A stretch of DNA of 64,000 bases from Leptotrichia wadei (GCF_007990545.2 NZ_AP019829.2:682001-746000), one strand, 5' to 3'. Counted from the first letter of the stretch, positions 33,859 through 43,555 are shown. A program made the numbers and translations. The notes: a model not told the origin generated them from the sequence alone.

Positions 33859-35469
33859 TTGCATAAAATATTGAAAGGAGAGAGAAGTAAGAATTTAAGC
33901 TTGAAAAATAAAAATTCTTATATAAAGGTTATGGAAAATAAAAATACGTATAGTGAATTGCTTTATAAGTCAAATCCATTTAATTATACGATACCAGCAT
34001 TATTGGAGGCACATGGGAGATTATATGGACTGACTCCAAAAGATTCGAGAAAAGCTAGAGTGTTGGAATTAGGCTCATCATTTGGAGGGAATATAATTAC
34101 ACAGGCACTTTATAATCCTGAAGCTGAATTTATTGGAATTGATTTGACATCAGAACAAGTTAAAAAAGGAAATGAAATTATTGAAAAAATTGGACTTAAA
34201 AATATAAAATTAATTGAAAAAAATATTTTAGATATAAATAAAGATTTAGGGGAATTTGATTATATTATTGTTCATGGTGTATTTTCTTGGGTTCCAAAAG
34301 ATGTACAAGATAAAATTGTCAAAATTTGTAATGAAAATTTGACTGAAGAAGGAATTGGATATATTTCATACAATACTTATCCAGGATGGAAGGAACCTGA
34401 TAAAATACGTGAAATGATGATTTATGCAAATAAATATTTCCCGGAAATTTCATTAGGAGATAAAAATCAGCGTGGAAAAGCCTTTATTTCAATTGTTGCA
34501 GAGCAAATGAAATTATATGATGATATTTCTAAGAAAAAGGGAGATTTTATTAAACAAATAGAAGAAGTTGTGGGAATGCAAGATTACTATGTAGCACATG
34601 AATATCTTGAAAGTTTTAATCATCCGTTATATTTAAATGAGTTTGTAGATTTGATGAAAAAAGAAAATTTAGAGTATATATCGGATGTTGCCTTGAGATT
34701 ATCCATTATTAGTACTTATAATAAAAATACTGTGGAAAAATTGCAGCAGTTATCACAAGGAGATCATGTAATAAAGGAACAATGTCTTGATTATATACTT
34801 GATACAAAATTTAGAAGATCAATAATTTGTAAAAATAGTCAAGCTAAGAAACTTAATTTTAGCGAAAGTTTTCCTAATGAAATATTAGATTCGTTTTTAT
34901 TGTCATTAAGATATACAAAAGAAGAATTAGAAACATTGAATGAAGATAATGTTAAGACTATTATGCTTCATTTGGTAGAAACGCCAAATAAAAGTTTTGT
35001 TATAAAAGATGCTATGAAATATTGGGAAAGTATTGCTAAAGATAAAAATGATGAAAAAAGAAATGAAGTTATTAGCAATTTGAGAAAATTTGTTTTGAAT
35101 AGTATGATCAATGGTAAAATTAAATTTTACTGCTCTGAAAATGAAGTAGTTCCTTATGAGGAAAATAAAGTTTATATCCTTAAAAAATTTAGAAATTATC
35201 TAAAAACTCTAATTATTGGAGAAGGAGCTGGAGTAGTTGGAATAGCAAATTCGAGAAATGAACTTATTAATGATTTAAATGATGTTGATGTAATAGTTGC
35301 AGATATTTTATCAGAACCAAAAACAGAAAAGGAAATAATTGAAGAATTATCAAAAACAACCATTTATAGAACAATGCCAGACGGGGAAAGAAAAGAAGTA
35401 GAGGCTTCTGATTATTTGCCAGAAAGTATAAGAAAGTTTGAATTTTTAGGTTATTTTTCAAAAAGATAA
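33859..35469 (+). CDS. SAM-dependent methyltransferase with methyltransferase regulatory domain
   Basis: The protein has up to 536 residues. A class-I SAM methyltransferase spans about residues 40-230 (VLELGSSFGGNIITQALYNP, FIGIDLTSEQVKKG, YIIVHGVFSWVP). A helical regulatory domain follows (VGMQDYYVAHEYLESFNHPL and onward) and then a C-terminal winged-helix-like part. This architecture is a known family of unknown substrate. The start is uncertain: the frame begins with TTG at 33859, one base after the trmB stop, another TTG is at 33901 and an ATG is at 33931. An AAAGGAG at 33874 is too far from any of them to decide. Confidence 0.8.
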   Translation: MHKILKGERSKNLSLKNKNSYIKVMENKNTYSELLYKSNPFNYTIPALLEAHGRLYGLTPKDSRKARVLELGSSFGGNIITQALYNPEAEFIGIDLTSEQVKKGNEIIEKIGLKNIKLIEKNILDINKDLGEFDYIIVHGVFSWVPKDVQDKIVKICNENLTEEGIGYISYNTYPGWKEPDKIREMMIYANKYFPEISLGDKNQRGKAFISIVAEQMKLYDDISKKKGDFIKQIEEVVGMQDYYVAHEYLESFNHPLYLNEFVDLMKKENLEYISDVALRLSIISTYNKNTVEKLQQLSQGDHVIKEQCLDYILDTKFRRSIICKNSQAKKLNFSESFPNEILDSFLLSLRYTKEELETLNEDNVKTIMLHLVETPNKSFVIKDAMKYWESIAKDKNDEKRNEVISNLRKFVLNSMINGKIKFYCSENEVVPYEENKVYILKKFRNYLKTLIIGEGAGVVGIANSRNELINDLNDVDVIVADILSEPKTEKEIIEELSKTTIYRTMPDGERKEVEASDYLPESIRKFEFLGYFSKR

Positions 35470-35483
35470 AATTAATGCAAAAT

Positions 35484-35522
35484 AGTGATAGGCAGAATAA
35501 TACATACTTATCACTTTTTTTG
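35484..35522 (+). terminator. Terminator after the methyltransferase gene
   Basis: AGTGATA pairs with TATCACT across an 18-base loop and is followed by TTTTTTT. Confidence 0.65.
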
Positions 35523-35661
35523 AATAATTATTTGCACATTTTCTGTTTTAAAGTTAAATAATTATAAATTTTAAATTATATGTAATTTGGAAAATGATAA
35601 GAAATTATTGTATTTAATATTGCTAAGTAAAAAAATTTAATTGGAGGGAGGGAAATAGGTC

Positions 35662-36720
35662 ATGAAGGAATTAGAAAAGTTTTTAGAGCTGGATAATATA
35701 ATTAGATTTTTGAAAACTAATATTTTTAAATTATTTATAATTTTTTTAATTGTAAAAATTGGGAAAATATTTAAGACTAGAATTGAAAAAATATTAAAAA
35801 TTATACTTGATAAATCAAATATTGATAAAAGTGTAGCCTCATTTTTACTTTCAATTTATTCAATCTTATATTATTTTATCCTAATTTATTCTTCAGTAGG
35901 AATTCTTGGAATTAATACTACTTCGATTACAACGTTTTTAGGAGCAACAGGAATTGTTTTGGGAATTGCTTTCAAGGAAACTTTAGGGAATTTTTGCGGT
36001 GGACTTATAATTCTTACATTTAAGCCATTTAGCGTTGGAGATACAATAGAGTATAATAATTATATTGGGACTGTGACAAAGATAGAATTGTTTTATACAA
36101 AAATGTTGAATCCCCAAAATGAGCTTGTAATAATTCCAAATGGAATAGTTACTAATACCGAAATAAGAAATATTAGACAAAATGGAGAACGCAGACTTGA
36201 TTTGGAAGTTGGAGTTTCATACAATAGTGATATTCAAAAAGTAAAAGGTACCTTAGAGAGAATAATTAAAGAGGAAACAATGAATGAAGTTGAAGAAACA
36301 CAAATAAAAAATAATTTACTTGTAAAACTTCAAAATACGATTTTAGAAAAACGTGAAAAAAGTAAAATTAATTTATTTGCAACAATTTTTTCTAGAAAAA
36401 AAATGAAAGAAGCCGAAGACGAAGCAAATAAAAAAACTGAGGAAGAAAATTATGAATCTGATAAAAATACGCAAAGTATATCAAATACTTCAAAAGTTGT
36501 CAATGATAAAAAAATGATTTTAGCTTCAAAACCATCTATTATAGGAGTCGGTCAATTAGCAGATTCTGCAATAATATTTTATGTTTATGTTTACACACGT
36601 TCGGAAAATTATTTAGATTTAAAGATGAAATTAAATGAAAAAATTAAAATGGAATTTGATAAATTAGGAATTGAAATACCATATCCACGAATGGATGTGC
36701 ATATACAAAATAATAAATAA
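35662..36720 (+). CDS. MscS-family mechanosensitive ion channel
   Basis: The 352-residue protein has transmembrane helices at about 17-35, 60-80 and 85-115. The pore helix and following motif are GATGIVLGIAFKETLGNFCGG, split here as GATGIVLGIAFKETLG and NFCGGLIILTF, then FSVGDTIEYNNYIGTV and IPNGIVTNTEIRN of the beta domain. It opens under membrane tension to release solutes during hypo-osmotic shock. The C-terminal domain is interrupted by about 85 residues rich in Lys, Glu and Asn before the final beta region LADSAIIFYVYVYT. The start has a GGAGGGAGG site. Confidence 0.92.
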   Translation: MKELEKFLELDNIIRFLKTNIFKLFIIFLIVKIGKIFKTRIEKILKIILDKSNIDKSVASFLLSIYSILYYFILIYSSVGILGINTTSITTFLGATGIVLGIAFKETLGNFCGGLIILTFKPFSVGDTIEYNNYIGTVTKIELFYTKMLNPQNELVIIPNGIVTNTEIRNIRQNGERRLDLEVGVSYNSDIQKVKGTLERIIKEETMNEVEETQIKNNLLVKLQNTILEKREKSKINLFATIFSRKKMKEAEDEANKKTEEENYESDKNTQSISNTSKVVNDKKMILASKPSIIGVGQLADSAIIFYVYVYTRSENYLDLKMKLNEKIKMEFDKLGIEIPYPRMDVHIQNNK

Positions 36721-36746
36721 TTAATAAAAAATAAAAGGAGGAATAA

Positions 36747-37397
36747 ATGGAATTAAAAAGATTTTTAAATGACAATGCAGTGCAAAGTAACTGTTATGTT
36801 ATTTCTCATGGGAAAGACTGTTATGTTATGGATCCTGGACAGGAAAAAATGACAGAAGTTATTGAATACATTGAAAAAAATGAATTGAATTTATTGGGAG
36901 TTCTTTTAACACATGGGCATTGGGATCATATTTTAGGGATACCGTCTATGCTGGAATATAAAAAAGTACCTGTTTACGTAAGTGAAGGTGGATATGAATT
37001 TTTATTTAATCCTGAATTGTCGCTTTTTGCTTGGAGAGAAGGAGAATTTGAATTAAATAAAGAAGATGTCAAAATTATAACTTTGAAGGAAAATGATAAA
37101 ATTGGGAAAAATGGAATAATTTCTGAAAATACTGATAATGAAGAAATTTATTTTGAAATAATTGAAACACCAGGACATAGTAGAGGAGATATTTGCTACT
37201 ATGATAAAAAAGATAAAATATTGTTTTCTGGAGATACATTGTTTACTGGAACTTATGGAAGAGTGGATTTACCAACAAGTGATCCAATTCAAATGGGAAA
37301 GTCCTTGAAAAAATTATTGAATTTGGATCCAGATATAAAAGTTTACCCAGGACATGGATTTGATACTACTATTGGAGTAGAAAAAAGATATTATTAG
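36747..37397 (+). CDS. MBL-fold metallohydrolase (glyoxalase II-like)
   Basis: The 216-residue metallo-beta-lactamase-fold enzyme has the zinc motif LTHGHWDHILG (HxHxDH), a second-shell IETPGHSRGD, the bridging Asp in FSGDTLF and the final His in YPGHGFDTTIG. It resembles the YcbL/glyoxalase II subgroup that hydrolyses thioesters such as lactoylglutathione, but substrate cannot be assigned. It lies 26 bases after mscS, with AAGGAGG before the ATG, and is followed by dtd. Confidence 0.9.
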   Translation: MELKRFLNDNAVQSNCYVISHGKDCYVMDPGQEKMTEVIEYIEKNELNLLGVLLTHGHWDHILGIPSMLEYKKVPVYVSEGGYEFLFNPELSLFAWREGEFELNKEDVKIITLKENDKIGKNGIISENTDNEEIYFEIIETPGHSRGDICYYDKKDKILFSGDTLFTGTYGRVDLPTSDPIQMGKSLKKLLNLDPDIKVYPGHGFDTTIGVEKRYY

Positions 37398-37430
37398 TTT
37401 ATAAATTAAAATATAAAATTAAGGGAAAAA

Positions 37431-37874
37431 ATGAAAATAATAATACAAAGAGTAAATTTTGCAAAAATATTTGTAAATAATGAATTTAAAGGAAAAATTC
37501 AAAAGGGAATAGTTGCTTATGTCGGAGTCGCTAATGGGGATTGTGAGAAGGATATTGATTTTTGTATTGACAAGTTAATTAATATTAGAATTTTTGATGA
37601 TGAAAATGGAAAATTAAATTTGTCGGTAAAAGATATAAAAGGAGAATTACTAATTGTAAGTAATTTTACAATTTATGGAAATACAAAAAAAGGAAGAAGA
37701 CCAAGTTACACAGATTCTGCAAGAGCTTCTGAAGCTCAAAAAATTTACAACCTTTTTTTACAAAAATTAAAGAATACAGATATTAAATTTGAAACAGGGG
37801 AATTTGGGCAATATATGAAAATTGTTTCTGAAAATGATGGACCTGTAAATTTAATATTATCTTCTGATTTGTAA
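37431..37874 (+). CDS. dtd: D-aminoacyl-tRNA deacylase
   Basis: The 147-residue DTD has the signature pieces VAYVGVANGD, LLIVSNFTIYGNTKKGRRPS (with the catalytic SxxT-type site, here SNFT) and the cross-subunit GPVNLIL near the C-terminus, equivalent to the GPVT loop. It removes D-amino acids and glycine mischarged on tRNA. The length is normal. The usual partner relA is not adjacent. It follows the MBL-fold gene by 33 bases in what appears to be a short operon from mscS. Confidence 0.95.
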   Translation: MKIIIQRVNFAKIFVNNEFKGKIQKGIVAYVGVANGDCEKDIDFCIDKLINIRIFDDENGKLNLSVKDIKGELLIVSNFTIYGNTKKGRRPSYTDSARASEAQKIYNLFLQKLKNTDIKFETGEFGQYMKIVSENDGPVNLILSSDL

Positions 37875-38115
37875 TGAAAACAATTTAATTTTAGATTTAA
37901 ATTATTAAAATTCAAAAAATTATGGAAATAAAAATTATAATAGAGATAGAATATGGCAATATTTAAATTAAGAAGGAGCCAAGATATTTATTAAGAAGTA
38001 TTTTATTTACAATAAAGGAGTAGAAAAATAAATAAAAAAATTCTTTTTTAAAGGTAATATAAAAAATAAGAACAGGAAAATATTATATTTATAGAAATGA
38101 AGGGAGAAAAAAGAA

Positions 38116-38949
38116 ATGGTAAGAAAATCAACTTTAACAATGGCATGTATGTTATTAACAGTAGGATGTACAGGATTACAAACAAATAATGAAAATGATT
38201 CTAAAACTAGAAAGAACAATAATGATTTTTCATCTAATAGTAATGATGATAATAAGGATGATAATATTATTATTGAAATAGTTGGAGATAATAAAAAAAG
38301 AAATACAGGAGCTTCTCAAAGTAGTAATATAGAAAGAAAATACAATAATCATGATAAAAATAATGAAAGTAAATTTGACATGTCAGAAGTATCTGAAAAA
38401 AATAGCCAAACAAATAAAAATTCAGATGATTTCAAAATTACAAAACTATTTGATGAAAATAATTTGGTAGATCGTTCAATGCCAAATTCACAATTAGTAT
38501 TACAAAAGTTATCTGAATTGAAAAGAAAACAGCAAGAAATACTAAGAAATGGTACGTCTAGTCAAAAAAAGACTGTAAAGTTACAAAATGATCTATTGAA
38601 GTCATACAGTCATTGGAAGGGCACAAAATACTCTCTTGGAGGAGATTCATCAAGTGGAATAGATTGTTCAGCATTGACACGTAGAGTTTATCGAGAAGTA
38701 TACGGCTACGAATTACCAAGACAGACAGTACAGCAAATTAAAGTAGGAGCTCATGTTGCTAAAGAAAACTTGAAGCCAGGAGATATTGTATTTTTTAAAC
38801 CAGAGGATACAAATAATCATACGGCTGTTTATTTGGGAGACTCTCTTTTTATCAATGCGTCTTCATCTAAAGGAGTCGTAATTTCTACATTGGAAAATAC
38901 TTACTGGAATAAATATTTTAAATATGGCATAAGAGTTAGAATGACATAA
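38116..38949 (+). CDS. NlpC/P60 cell-wall peptidase lipoprotein
   Basis: The 277-residue protein has a lipoprotein signal (MLLTVGCTG). An Asn/Asp/Ser-rich linker covers about 25-110, then an NlpC/P60 domain (about 155-275). The catalytic Cys is in SSGIDCSALTRRVY and the His in NNHTAVYLGDSLFINASS, with PGDIVFFKP between. Such enzymes cut gamma-D-Glu to diamino acid bonds in peptidoglycan stem peptides. The lipid anchor places it in the periplasm or on the outer membrane inner face. It begins after a 241-base gap in which no further gene was seen. Confidence 0.92.
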   Translation: MVRKSTLTMACMLLTVGCTGLQTNNENDSKTRKNNNDFSSNSNDDNKDDNIIIEIVGDNKKRNTGASQSSNIERKYNNHDKNNESKFDMSEVSEKNSQTNKNSDDFKITKLFDENNLVDRSMPNSQLVLQKLSELKRKQQEILRNGTSSQKKTVKLQNDLLKSYSHWKGTKYSLGGDSSSGIDCSALTRRVYREVYGYELPRQTVQQIKVGAHVAKENLKPGDIVFFKPEDTNNHTAVYLGDSLFINASSSKGVVISTLENTYWNKYFKYGIRVRMT

Positions 38950-38976
38950 TAAATTTATTTTAAAAAACTTCAAAAC

Positions 38977-39005
38977 TTGTAATTTTAAAAATTTTAGAGT
39001 ATAAT
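38977..39005 (+). promoter_or_regulatory. Promoter for asd and probably the following transporter genes
   Basis: TTGTAA and TATAAT are separated by exactly 17 bases, about 66 bases upstream of the asd ATG at 39072. Confidence 0.65.
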
Positions 39006-39071
39006 ATACCCATAATATTTAAAATTGAATATTTGGAGGGCAAAACCTTGAAAAATTTAGGAGGAAAAATA

Positions 39072-40070
39072 ATGAAAAATTACAAAGTGGCGATTATTGG
39101 TGCTACAGGACTTGTTGGAAGAACATTTCTAAAGGTATTAAAAGAAAGAAACTTTCCAGTGGAAAAATTATATCTTTATGCTTCAGCTAATTCAGCAGGT
39201 AAAAAAATCGAATTTAATGGAACAGAATACACTGTGATGGAATTAACGGATGAGAATATAGCTAATGACATTGATATTGCTTTATTTTCAGCTGGAGGAG
39301 GAGTATCGCTTGAATATGCTCCAAAATTTAAAGCGAAAGGTGCAGTTGTTATAGACAACAGTAGCGCTTGGAGAATGGATAAAAATATTCCGCTGGTAGT
39401 TCCTGAAGCTAATCCAGAAGCATTGAAAAATCACCCTGGAATTATTGCAAATCCAAATTGCTCTACAATTCAAGTAATGCCTGTATTAAAGGTATTGCAA
39501 GAAAAATACGGATTGAAAAGAGTAATTTATTCTACTTATCAGGCTGTTGCAGGTTCTGGACAAAAGGGTCTTAATGATTTGGAAGCTAATTTAAAAGGAG
39601 AGCCATCAAAAGGGTATCCACATCAAATTGCATTTAATGTATTACCTCATATTGATGTTTTCCTAGATAACGGATATACAAAAGAAGAAGAAAAAATGAT
39701 TAATGAAACTAGAAAAATACTAAACTTGCCAGATTTAAAAGTAACTGCAACTTGTGTAAGAGTTCCAATTAGATTTGGACATGCAGTATCTGTAAATGTG
39801 GAATTGGAAAAACCTTTTGAATTGGAAGATGTAATTCGTGCATTTGAAGAAAAAGAAGGAATTGTTGTGCAAAATGATGGAAAGAATAATGTTTACCCAA
39901 TGCCTATAAATGCACAAGATACTGATGAAGTTTATGTTGGTAGAATTAGAAAAGACTTTTCCGCTGATAATGCTCTAAATTTATGGGTTGTAGCAGATAA
40001 CATCAGAAAAGGTGCTGCTACAAATACAATTCAAATTGCTGAAACTTTAATAAAAGAAGGAGCACTATAA
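39072..40070 (+). CDS. asd: Aspartate-semialdehyde dehydrogenase
   Basis: The 332-residue enzyme has the NADP fold KVAIIGATGLVGRTFLKVL, the catalytic-cysteine loop IANPNCSTIQVMPVL, STYQAVAGSGQKG and the C-terminal His motif PIRFGHAVSVNVE. It makes aspartate semialdehyde for diaminopimelate/lysine, threonine and methionine. The frame begins at 39033, but the ATG at 39072 has TTAGGAGG seven bases upstream and gives the standard opening. The amino-acid transporter starts 6 bases after its stop. Confidence 0.95.
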   Translation: MKNYKVAIIGATGLVGRTFLKVLKERNFPVEKLYLYASANSAGKKIEFNGTEYTVMELTDENIANDIDIALFSAGGGVSLEYAPKFKAKGAVVIDNSSAWRMDKNIPLVVPEANPEALKNHPGIIANPNCSTIQVMPVLKVLQEKYGLKRVIYSTYQAVAGSGQKGLNDLEANLKGEPSKGYPHQIAFNVLPHIDVFLDNGYTKEEEKMINETRKILNLPDLKVTATCVRVPIRFGHAVSVNVELEKPFELEDVIRAFEEKEGIVVQNDGKNNVYPMPINAQDTDEVYVGRIRKDFSADNALNLWVVADNIRKGAATNTIQIAETLIKEGAL

Positions 40071-40076
40071 TAGAAA

Positions 40077-41642
40077 ATGAAAGTTAGTACGATAAAAAAT
40101 AAAATATTAGTATTACTAGTTTTTATGGCAACTTTCATAGCAGGATATAGTGATGATATAAAGGTTGGAATGGAGTGTGGATATGCTCCTTTCAACTGGT
40201 TTCAAAACGATAGTAAAAATGGTGCAGTGAAAGTAGATGGAGGTTATTGTGGCGGATATGACGTTGAAATAGCCAAAGTTATCGCTAAAAAGTTAAATAA
40301 AAAATTAGTAGTTGTAAAAACGAAATGGGATGCATTGCTTGGGCCTGCTTTGACTTCTGGAAAAGTTGATTTAGTTATAGCAGGAATGTCGGCAACGCCT
40401 GAAAGACGACAAAGTTTAAAATTTTCAAAACCATATTATGAATCAGATTTAGTAGTAGTTGTGAAAAAAAATGGGAAATATGCTAACGCTAAAACAATTA
40501 ATGACTTTGTGGGAGCAAAGATTACAGGGCAGTTAAATACACTTCATTATGATGTTATTGATCAAATGAAAGGTGTGAAAAAGCAAACTGCAATGGAAAG
40601 TTTTCCTGCGATGATAGTAGCCTTAAATTCTGGGAAAATAGATGGATATATTTCTGAAAGACCAGGAGCGATGGCAGCTCAATTTTCAAATCCCAATTTA
40701 AAATTCATTTCATTCGATAAAAAAGATGGATTTAAATACGATACTGAAGAAGTAAATGTTGCAGTTGGAATGAAACTGGGAAATACAGAACTGGAAGAGA
40801 AAGTTAATAAAATTCTAGATGAAGATCTGACTCCTAAAGTGCGACAGCAGATTATGGAAAAAGCTATACAAAATCAGCCAAATGAAACATCTCGTTCATT
40901 TTTTGGATGGGTTACATTTTTTGTTCAAAATAACTGGAAGACATTTTTAAAAGGTACAGCTGTAACATTGTTTATTTCAGTTACTGGTACAATTGTAGGA
41001 TTTTTCATTGGATTAGTAGTTGCATTATTTAGATATTCGGAAGCAGAAATTGATGGACAGAATAAAAAATATAAAAAAGGTGGATTAAAAATCTTAAACA
41101 GGATTTTTTCAATTTATATTGCAGTATTTAGAGGAACTCCTATGATAGTTCAGTCAATGGTAATTTATTATGGACTTTCTCAAGTATTTAATTTAAATTT
41201 ATCTCCATTGCTAGCGGCTTTATTTATTGTATCAATAAATACGGGAGCATATATGAGTGAAATTATCCGTGGTGGAATTGACTCGATTGACACAGGGCAG
41301 TTTGAAGCGGCAAAGGCGATTGGAATGACAAATTTTCAATTAATGAAAAGTATTATTTTTCCGCAAATGTTTAGAAATATTTTGCCAATGATAGGAAATG
41401 AACTTATTGTAAATATAAAAGATACATCGGTGTTAAATGTAATAAGTGTTACAGAGTTATTTTTTATTTCAAATTCTGTTGCAGGAACTTATTCACGTTA
41501 TTATGAAGTATTTATTATAACAAGTGTAATTTATTTCTTCTTGACATTTACGTTATCGTCAATTTTAAAACAAATTGAAAAGAGAATTGATGGACCTCAA
41601 AATTTTGAATTTTTAGATGATGTTAATGGGGAGGAAAAATAA
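40077..41642 (+). CDS. Polar amino-acid ABC transporter, fused binding protein and permease
   Basis: The 521-residue protein has a cleavable signal-like N-terminus ([15 protein letters not shown]), then a type-3 solute-binding domain (about 25-265: [43 protein letters not shown]). A HisM/GlnP-type permease with about five helices follows (about 280-505: [49 protein letters not shown] as the EAA loop). Fused forms resemble GlnP of Gram-positives. It should import a polar amino acid such as glutamine, arginine or histidine. Its stop overlaps the ATPase start by one base. Confidence 0.93.
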   Translation: MKVSTIKNKILVLLVFMATFIAGYSDDIKVGMECGYAPFNWFQNDSKNGAVKVDGGYCGGYDVEIAKVIAKKLNKKLVVVKTKWDALLGPALTSGKVDLVIAGMSATPERRQSLKFSKPYYESDLVVVVKKNGKYANAKTINDFVGAKITGQLNTLHYDVIDQMKGVKKQTAMESFPAMIVALNSGKIDGYISERPGAMAAQFSNPNLKFISFDKKDGFKYDTEEVNVAVGMKLGNTELEEKVNKILDEDLTPKVRQQIMEKAIQNQPNETSRSFFGWVTFFVQNNWKTFLKGTAVTLFISVTGTIVGFFIGLVVALFRYSEAEIDGQNKKYKKGGLKILNRIFSIYIAVFRGTPMIVQSMVIYYGLSQVFNLNLSPLLAALFIVSINTGAYMSEIIRGGIDSIDTGQFEAAKAIGMTNFQLMKSIIFPQMFRNILPMIGNELIVNIKDTSVLNVISVTELFFISNSVAGTYSRYYEVFIITSVIYFFLTFTLSSILKQIEKRIDGPQNFEFLDDVNGEEK

Positions 41643-42382
41643 TGGGGAAAAAAGTTATTGAAATAAAAAATATTAGAAAAGATTTTGGAAAAAGAACAGT
41701 ATTAAAGGATGTAAACTTTGATGTTCACGAAAAGGAAGTTGTAAGTATAATTGGCTCATCTGGAAGTGGAAAGTCTACTCTTTTACGATGTATAAACTTA
41801 CTTGAAAAGCCTACAAGCGGACAAGTTTTAATTCATGGAAAAGATGCGATGGCAGGAGATATATCGCTTGTAACATTGCGTGAAAAAGTAGGAATGGTGT
41901 TTCAGCAGTTTAACTTATTTAATAATTTAAGCGTTTTGGAAAACTGTGTAATCGGACAAATGAAAGTTTTAAAAAAGTCACGGGAAGAAGCTGAAAAAAT
42001 TGCAAAGGAATTTTTGGCAAAGGTAGGAATGGAACGTTTTATTCATGCAAAGCCAAATCAAATTTCAGGTGGACAAAAGCAAAGGGTGGCAATAGCAAGA
42101 GCACTGGCAATGCAGCCTGAAGTCTTGTTATTTGATGAACCTACAAGTGCACTAGATCCTGAAATGGTTGGAGAAGTTTTAAAAGTAATGAAAGATTTAG
42201 CCAAAAGTGGACTCACAATGATTGTCGTAACACATGAAATGGACTTTGCACACGATGTCTCAAGTAGAGTTGTATTTATGGATCAAGGTATAATTGTGGA
42301 AGATGATAAACCTGAAAATATTTTTGAGAATCCAAAACATGAAAGAACTAAGGAATTTTTGAGTAGAATGTTAAGTAAATAA
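41642..42382 (+). CDS. Polar amino-acid ABC transporter ATP-binding protein
   Basis: The 246-residue GlnQ/HisP-type ATPase has Walker [22 protein letters not shown]-loop [16 protein letters not shown], signature [16 protein letters not shown], Walker [15 protein letters not shown] and His switch VVTHEMDFA. It energises the fused permease encoded by the overlapping upstream gene (TAATG overlap), so the pair forms a complete two-gene importer. The motif set is intact. The end of this gene is followed by 136 bases with a new promoter for the next gene. Confidence 0.95.
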   Translation: MGKKVIEIKNIRKDFGKRTVLKDVNFDVHEKEVVSIIGSSGSGKSTLLRCINLLEKPTSGQVLIHGKDAMAGDISLVTLREKVGMVFQQFNLFNNLSVLENCVIGQMKVLKKSREEAEKIAKEFLAKVGMERFIHAKPNQISGGQKQRVAIARALAMQPEVLLFDEPTSALDPEMVGEVLKVMKDLAKSGLTMIVVTHEMDFAHDVSSRVVFMDQGIIVEDDKPENIFENPKHERTKEFLSRMLSK

Positions 42383-42436
42383 TATGTCATTATTTACAAG
42401 TTCTAATTAAAATCAAATTAAATCTAAAATTATTCC

Positions 42437-42465
42437 TTGAAATTTTTTAAAAAATAGTGTAAAAT
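42437..42465 (+). promoter_or_regulatory. Promoter for the SurA-like gene
   Basis: TTGAAA and TAAAAT are separated by 17 bases, about 54 bases before the ATG at 42519. Confidence 0.6.
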
Positions 42466-42518
42466 AATAAAAGTTGAAAAAACTAAAAGTAAAATTTATT
42501 AAAATTAAAGGAGATAAA

Positions 42519-43319
42519 ATGGCAAAGAAAAAAGCTGAAGATACTAAATTAACTTTAACTGATGAAGAAAGAGAAGGATTGGATAACGAAGGAATAAAAA
42601 GAATTTTGACTAGCAAGGCTATATTAAAAGTTGCAAAAGAATATAAATTTTCGGATGAAGAAAAAGAAGAATTTGAATATTTATTTACAAATGAAAAACA
42701 TAAATTCTTTATTGCAAAACTTATTGAAGATAAAATTTCTGTTAATGAAAATGATGTTACAAAATTATATACAGATAATAAAGCAAACTTTGATGCACAA
42801 AATATTCCTTTTTCTCAAGCTAGAGAAATTATTCAAAGAGATTTATTAAATCAACAAGTTGCTACATTAGAAGCAGAAGAATTGAATAAATTAGTAGAAG
42901 GAATGGAAGATAAAATAGAAGTTACCAAGAAAGAAGTTTTATTTTCAAGAGGAGATGCTGAAGTATTAAAAACTTTAATTGTTGGTAAAATAATTTCTAA
43001 AAAAATGGCTGATGAAAAATTTGAAGATCAAGAACAAAATAAAAAAGATTTAGAAGTTATAAGAGATAATGTATACATCAACTATTATTTAGATTTAGAA
43101 GTTAGAAAAAATGTAAAAGTTACTCAAGAAGAAGTTGTTGAGATTTATGAAAAAGAAAAAGCAAAACTTGGAAATGTAACTCCAAATAGTGCTTATCAAC
43201 AAATTACTAATAGTTTGTTTAATAACAGAGCAATTGAAGAAAGAAATAATTTAATAAATAAAATTGTAGAAGATTATAAAGTTGATGAAATCGCAAAGGA
43301 ATATGCAGAAGCTGAATAA
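42519..43319 (+). CDS. SurA-N-like protein with internal duplication, no signal peptide
   Basis: The 266-residue, mostly helical, charged protein resembles the chaperone part of SurA/PrsA-type peptidyl-prolyl isomerases. Two stretches follow the pattern of a helix, then VxExxVxxxYxxxK, then a helix before an Asn/Gln-rich end: ISVNENDVTKLYTDNKANF with FSQAREIIQRDLLNQQ, and VKVTQEEVVEIYEKEKAKL with AYQQITNSLFNN. No parvulin catalytic domain and no signal peptide are seen, so it is probably cytoplasmic. The frame opens at 42474; the ATG at 42519 follows AAAGGAG. Function is unknown. Confidence 0.7.
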   Translation: MAKKKAEDTKLTLTDEEREGLDNEGIKRILTSKAILKVAKEYKFSDEEKEEFEYLFTNEKHKFFIAKLIEDKISVNENDVTKLYTDNKANFDAQNIPFSQAREIIQRDLLNQQVATLEAEELNKLVEGMEDKIEVTKKEVLFSRGDAEVLKTLIVGKIISKKMADEKFEDQEQNKKDLEVIRDNVYINYYLDLEVRKNVKVTQEEVVEIYEKEKAKLGNVTPNSAYQQITNSLFNNRAIEERNNLINKIVEDYKVDEIAKEYAEAE

Positions 43320-43334
43320 AAATTAATAAAGTAT

Positions 43335-43378
43335 AAAAAAACTTGGAAAGTAGTAAATTTATGAAATCCAAGTTTTTT
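43335..43378. terminator. Terminator between the SurA-like gene and the minus-strand dehydrogenase
   Basis: AAAAAACTTGGA pairs perfectly with TCCAAGTTTTTT across a 20-base loop; it can act in both directions. Confidence 0.85.
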
Positions 43379-43397
43379 ATTTTATAAAAATAAAAGA

Positions 43398-43531
43398 ATA
43401 TCTCATAAAATAAATAAAATTTCTAAATCACAAATTTTATTTATTATTTAGAAAGTCAATAAAAATAATATCTGTTGATTTTTAAAATACATATCTATGT
43501 TAGCAAAAATCATTTTTGAATTATGAGATAT
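43398..43531. repeat. 134-base element bounded by an 11-bp inverted repeat with an inner 14-bp palindrome
   Basis: The outer arms ATATCTCATAA and TTATGAGATAT are perfect. Just inside the left arm, AATAAATAAAATTT (43409-43422) and AAATTTTATTTATT (43432-43445) form a perfect stem with a 9-base loop. No coding potential is seen. It could be a small non-autonomous mobile element or structured RNA. Confidence 0.6.
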
Positions 43532-43555
43532 CCTTGATTATTTAAAAATTTTAAA

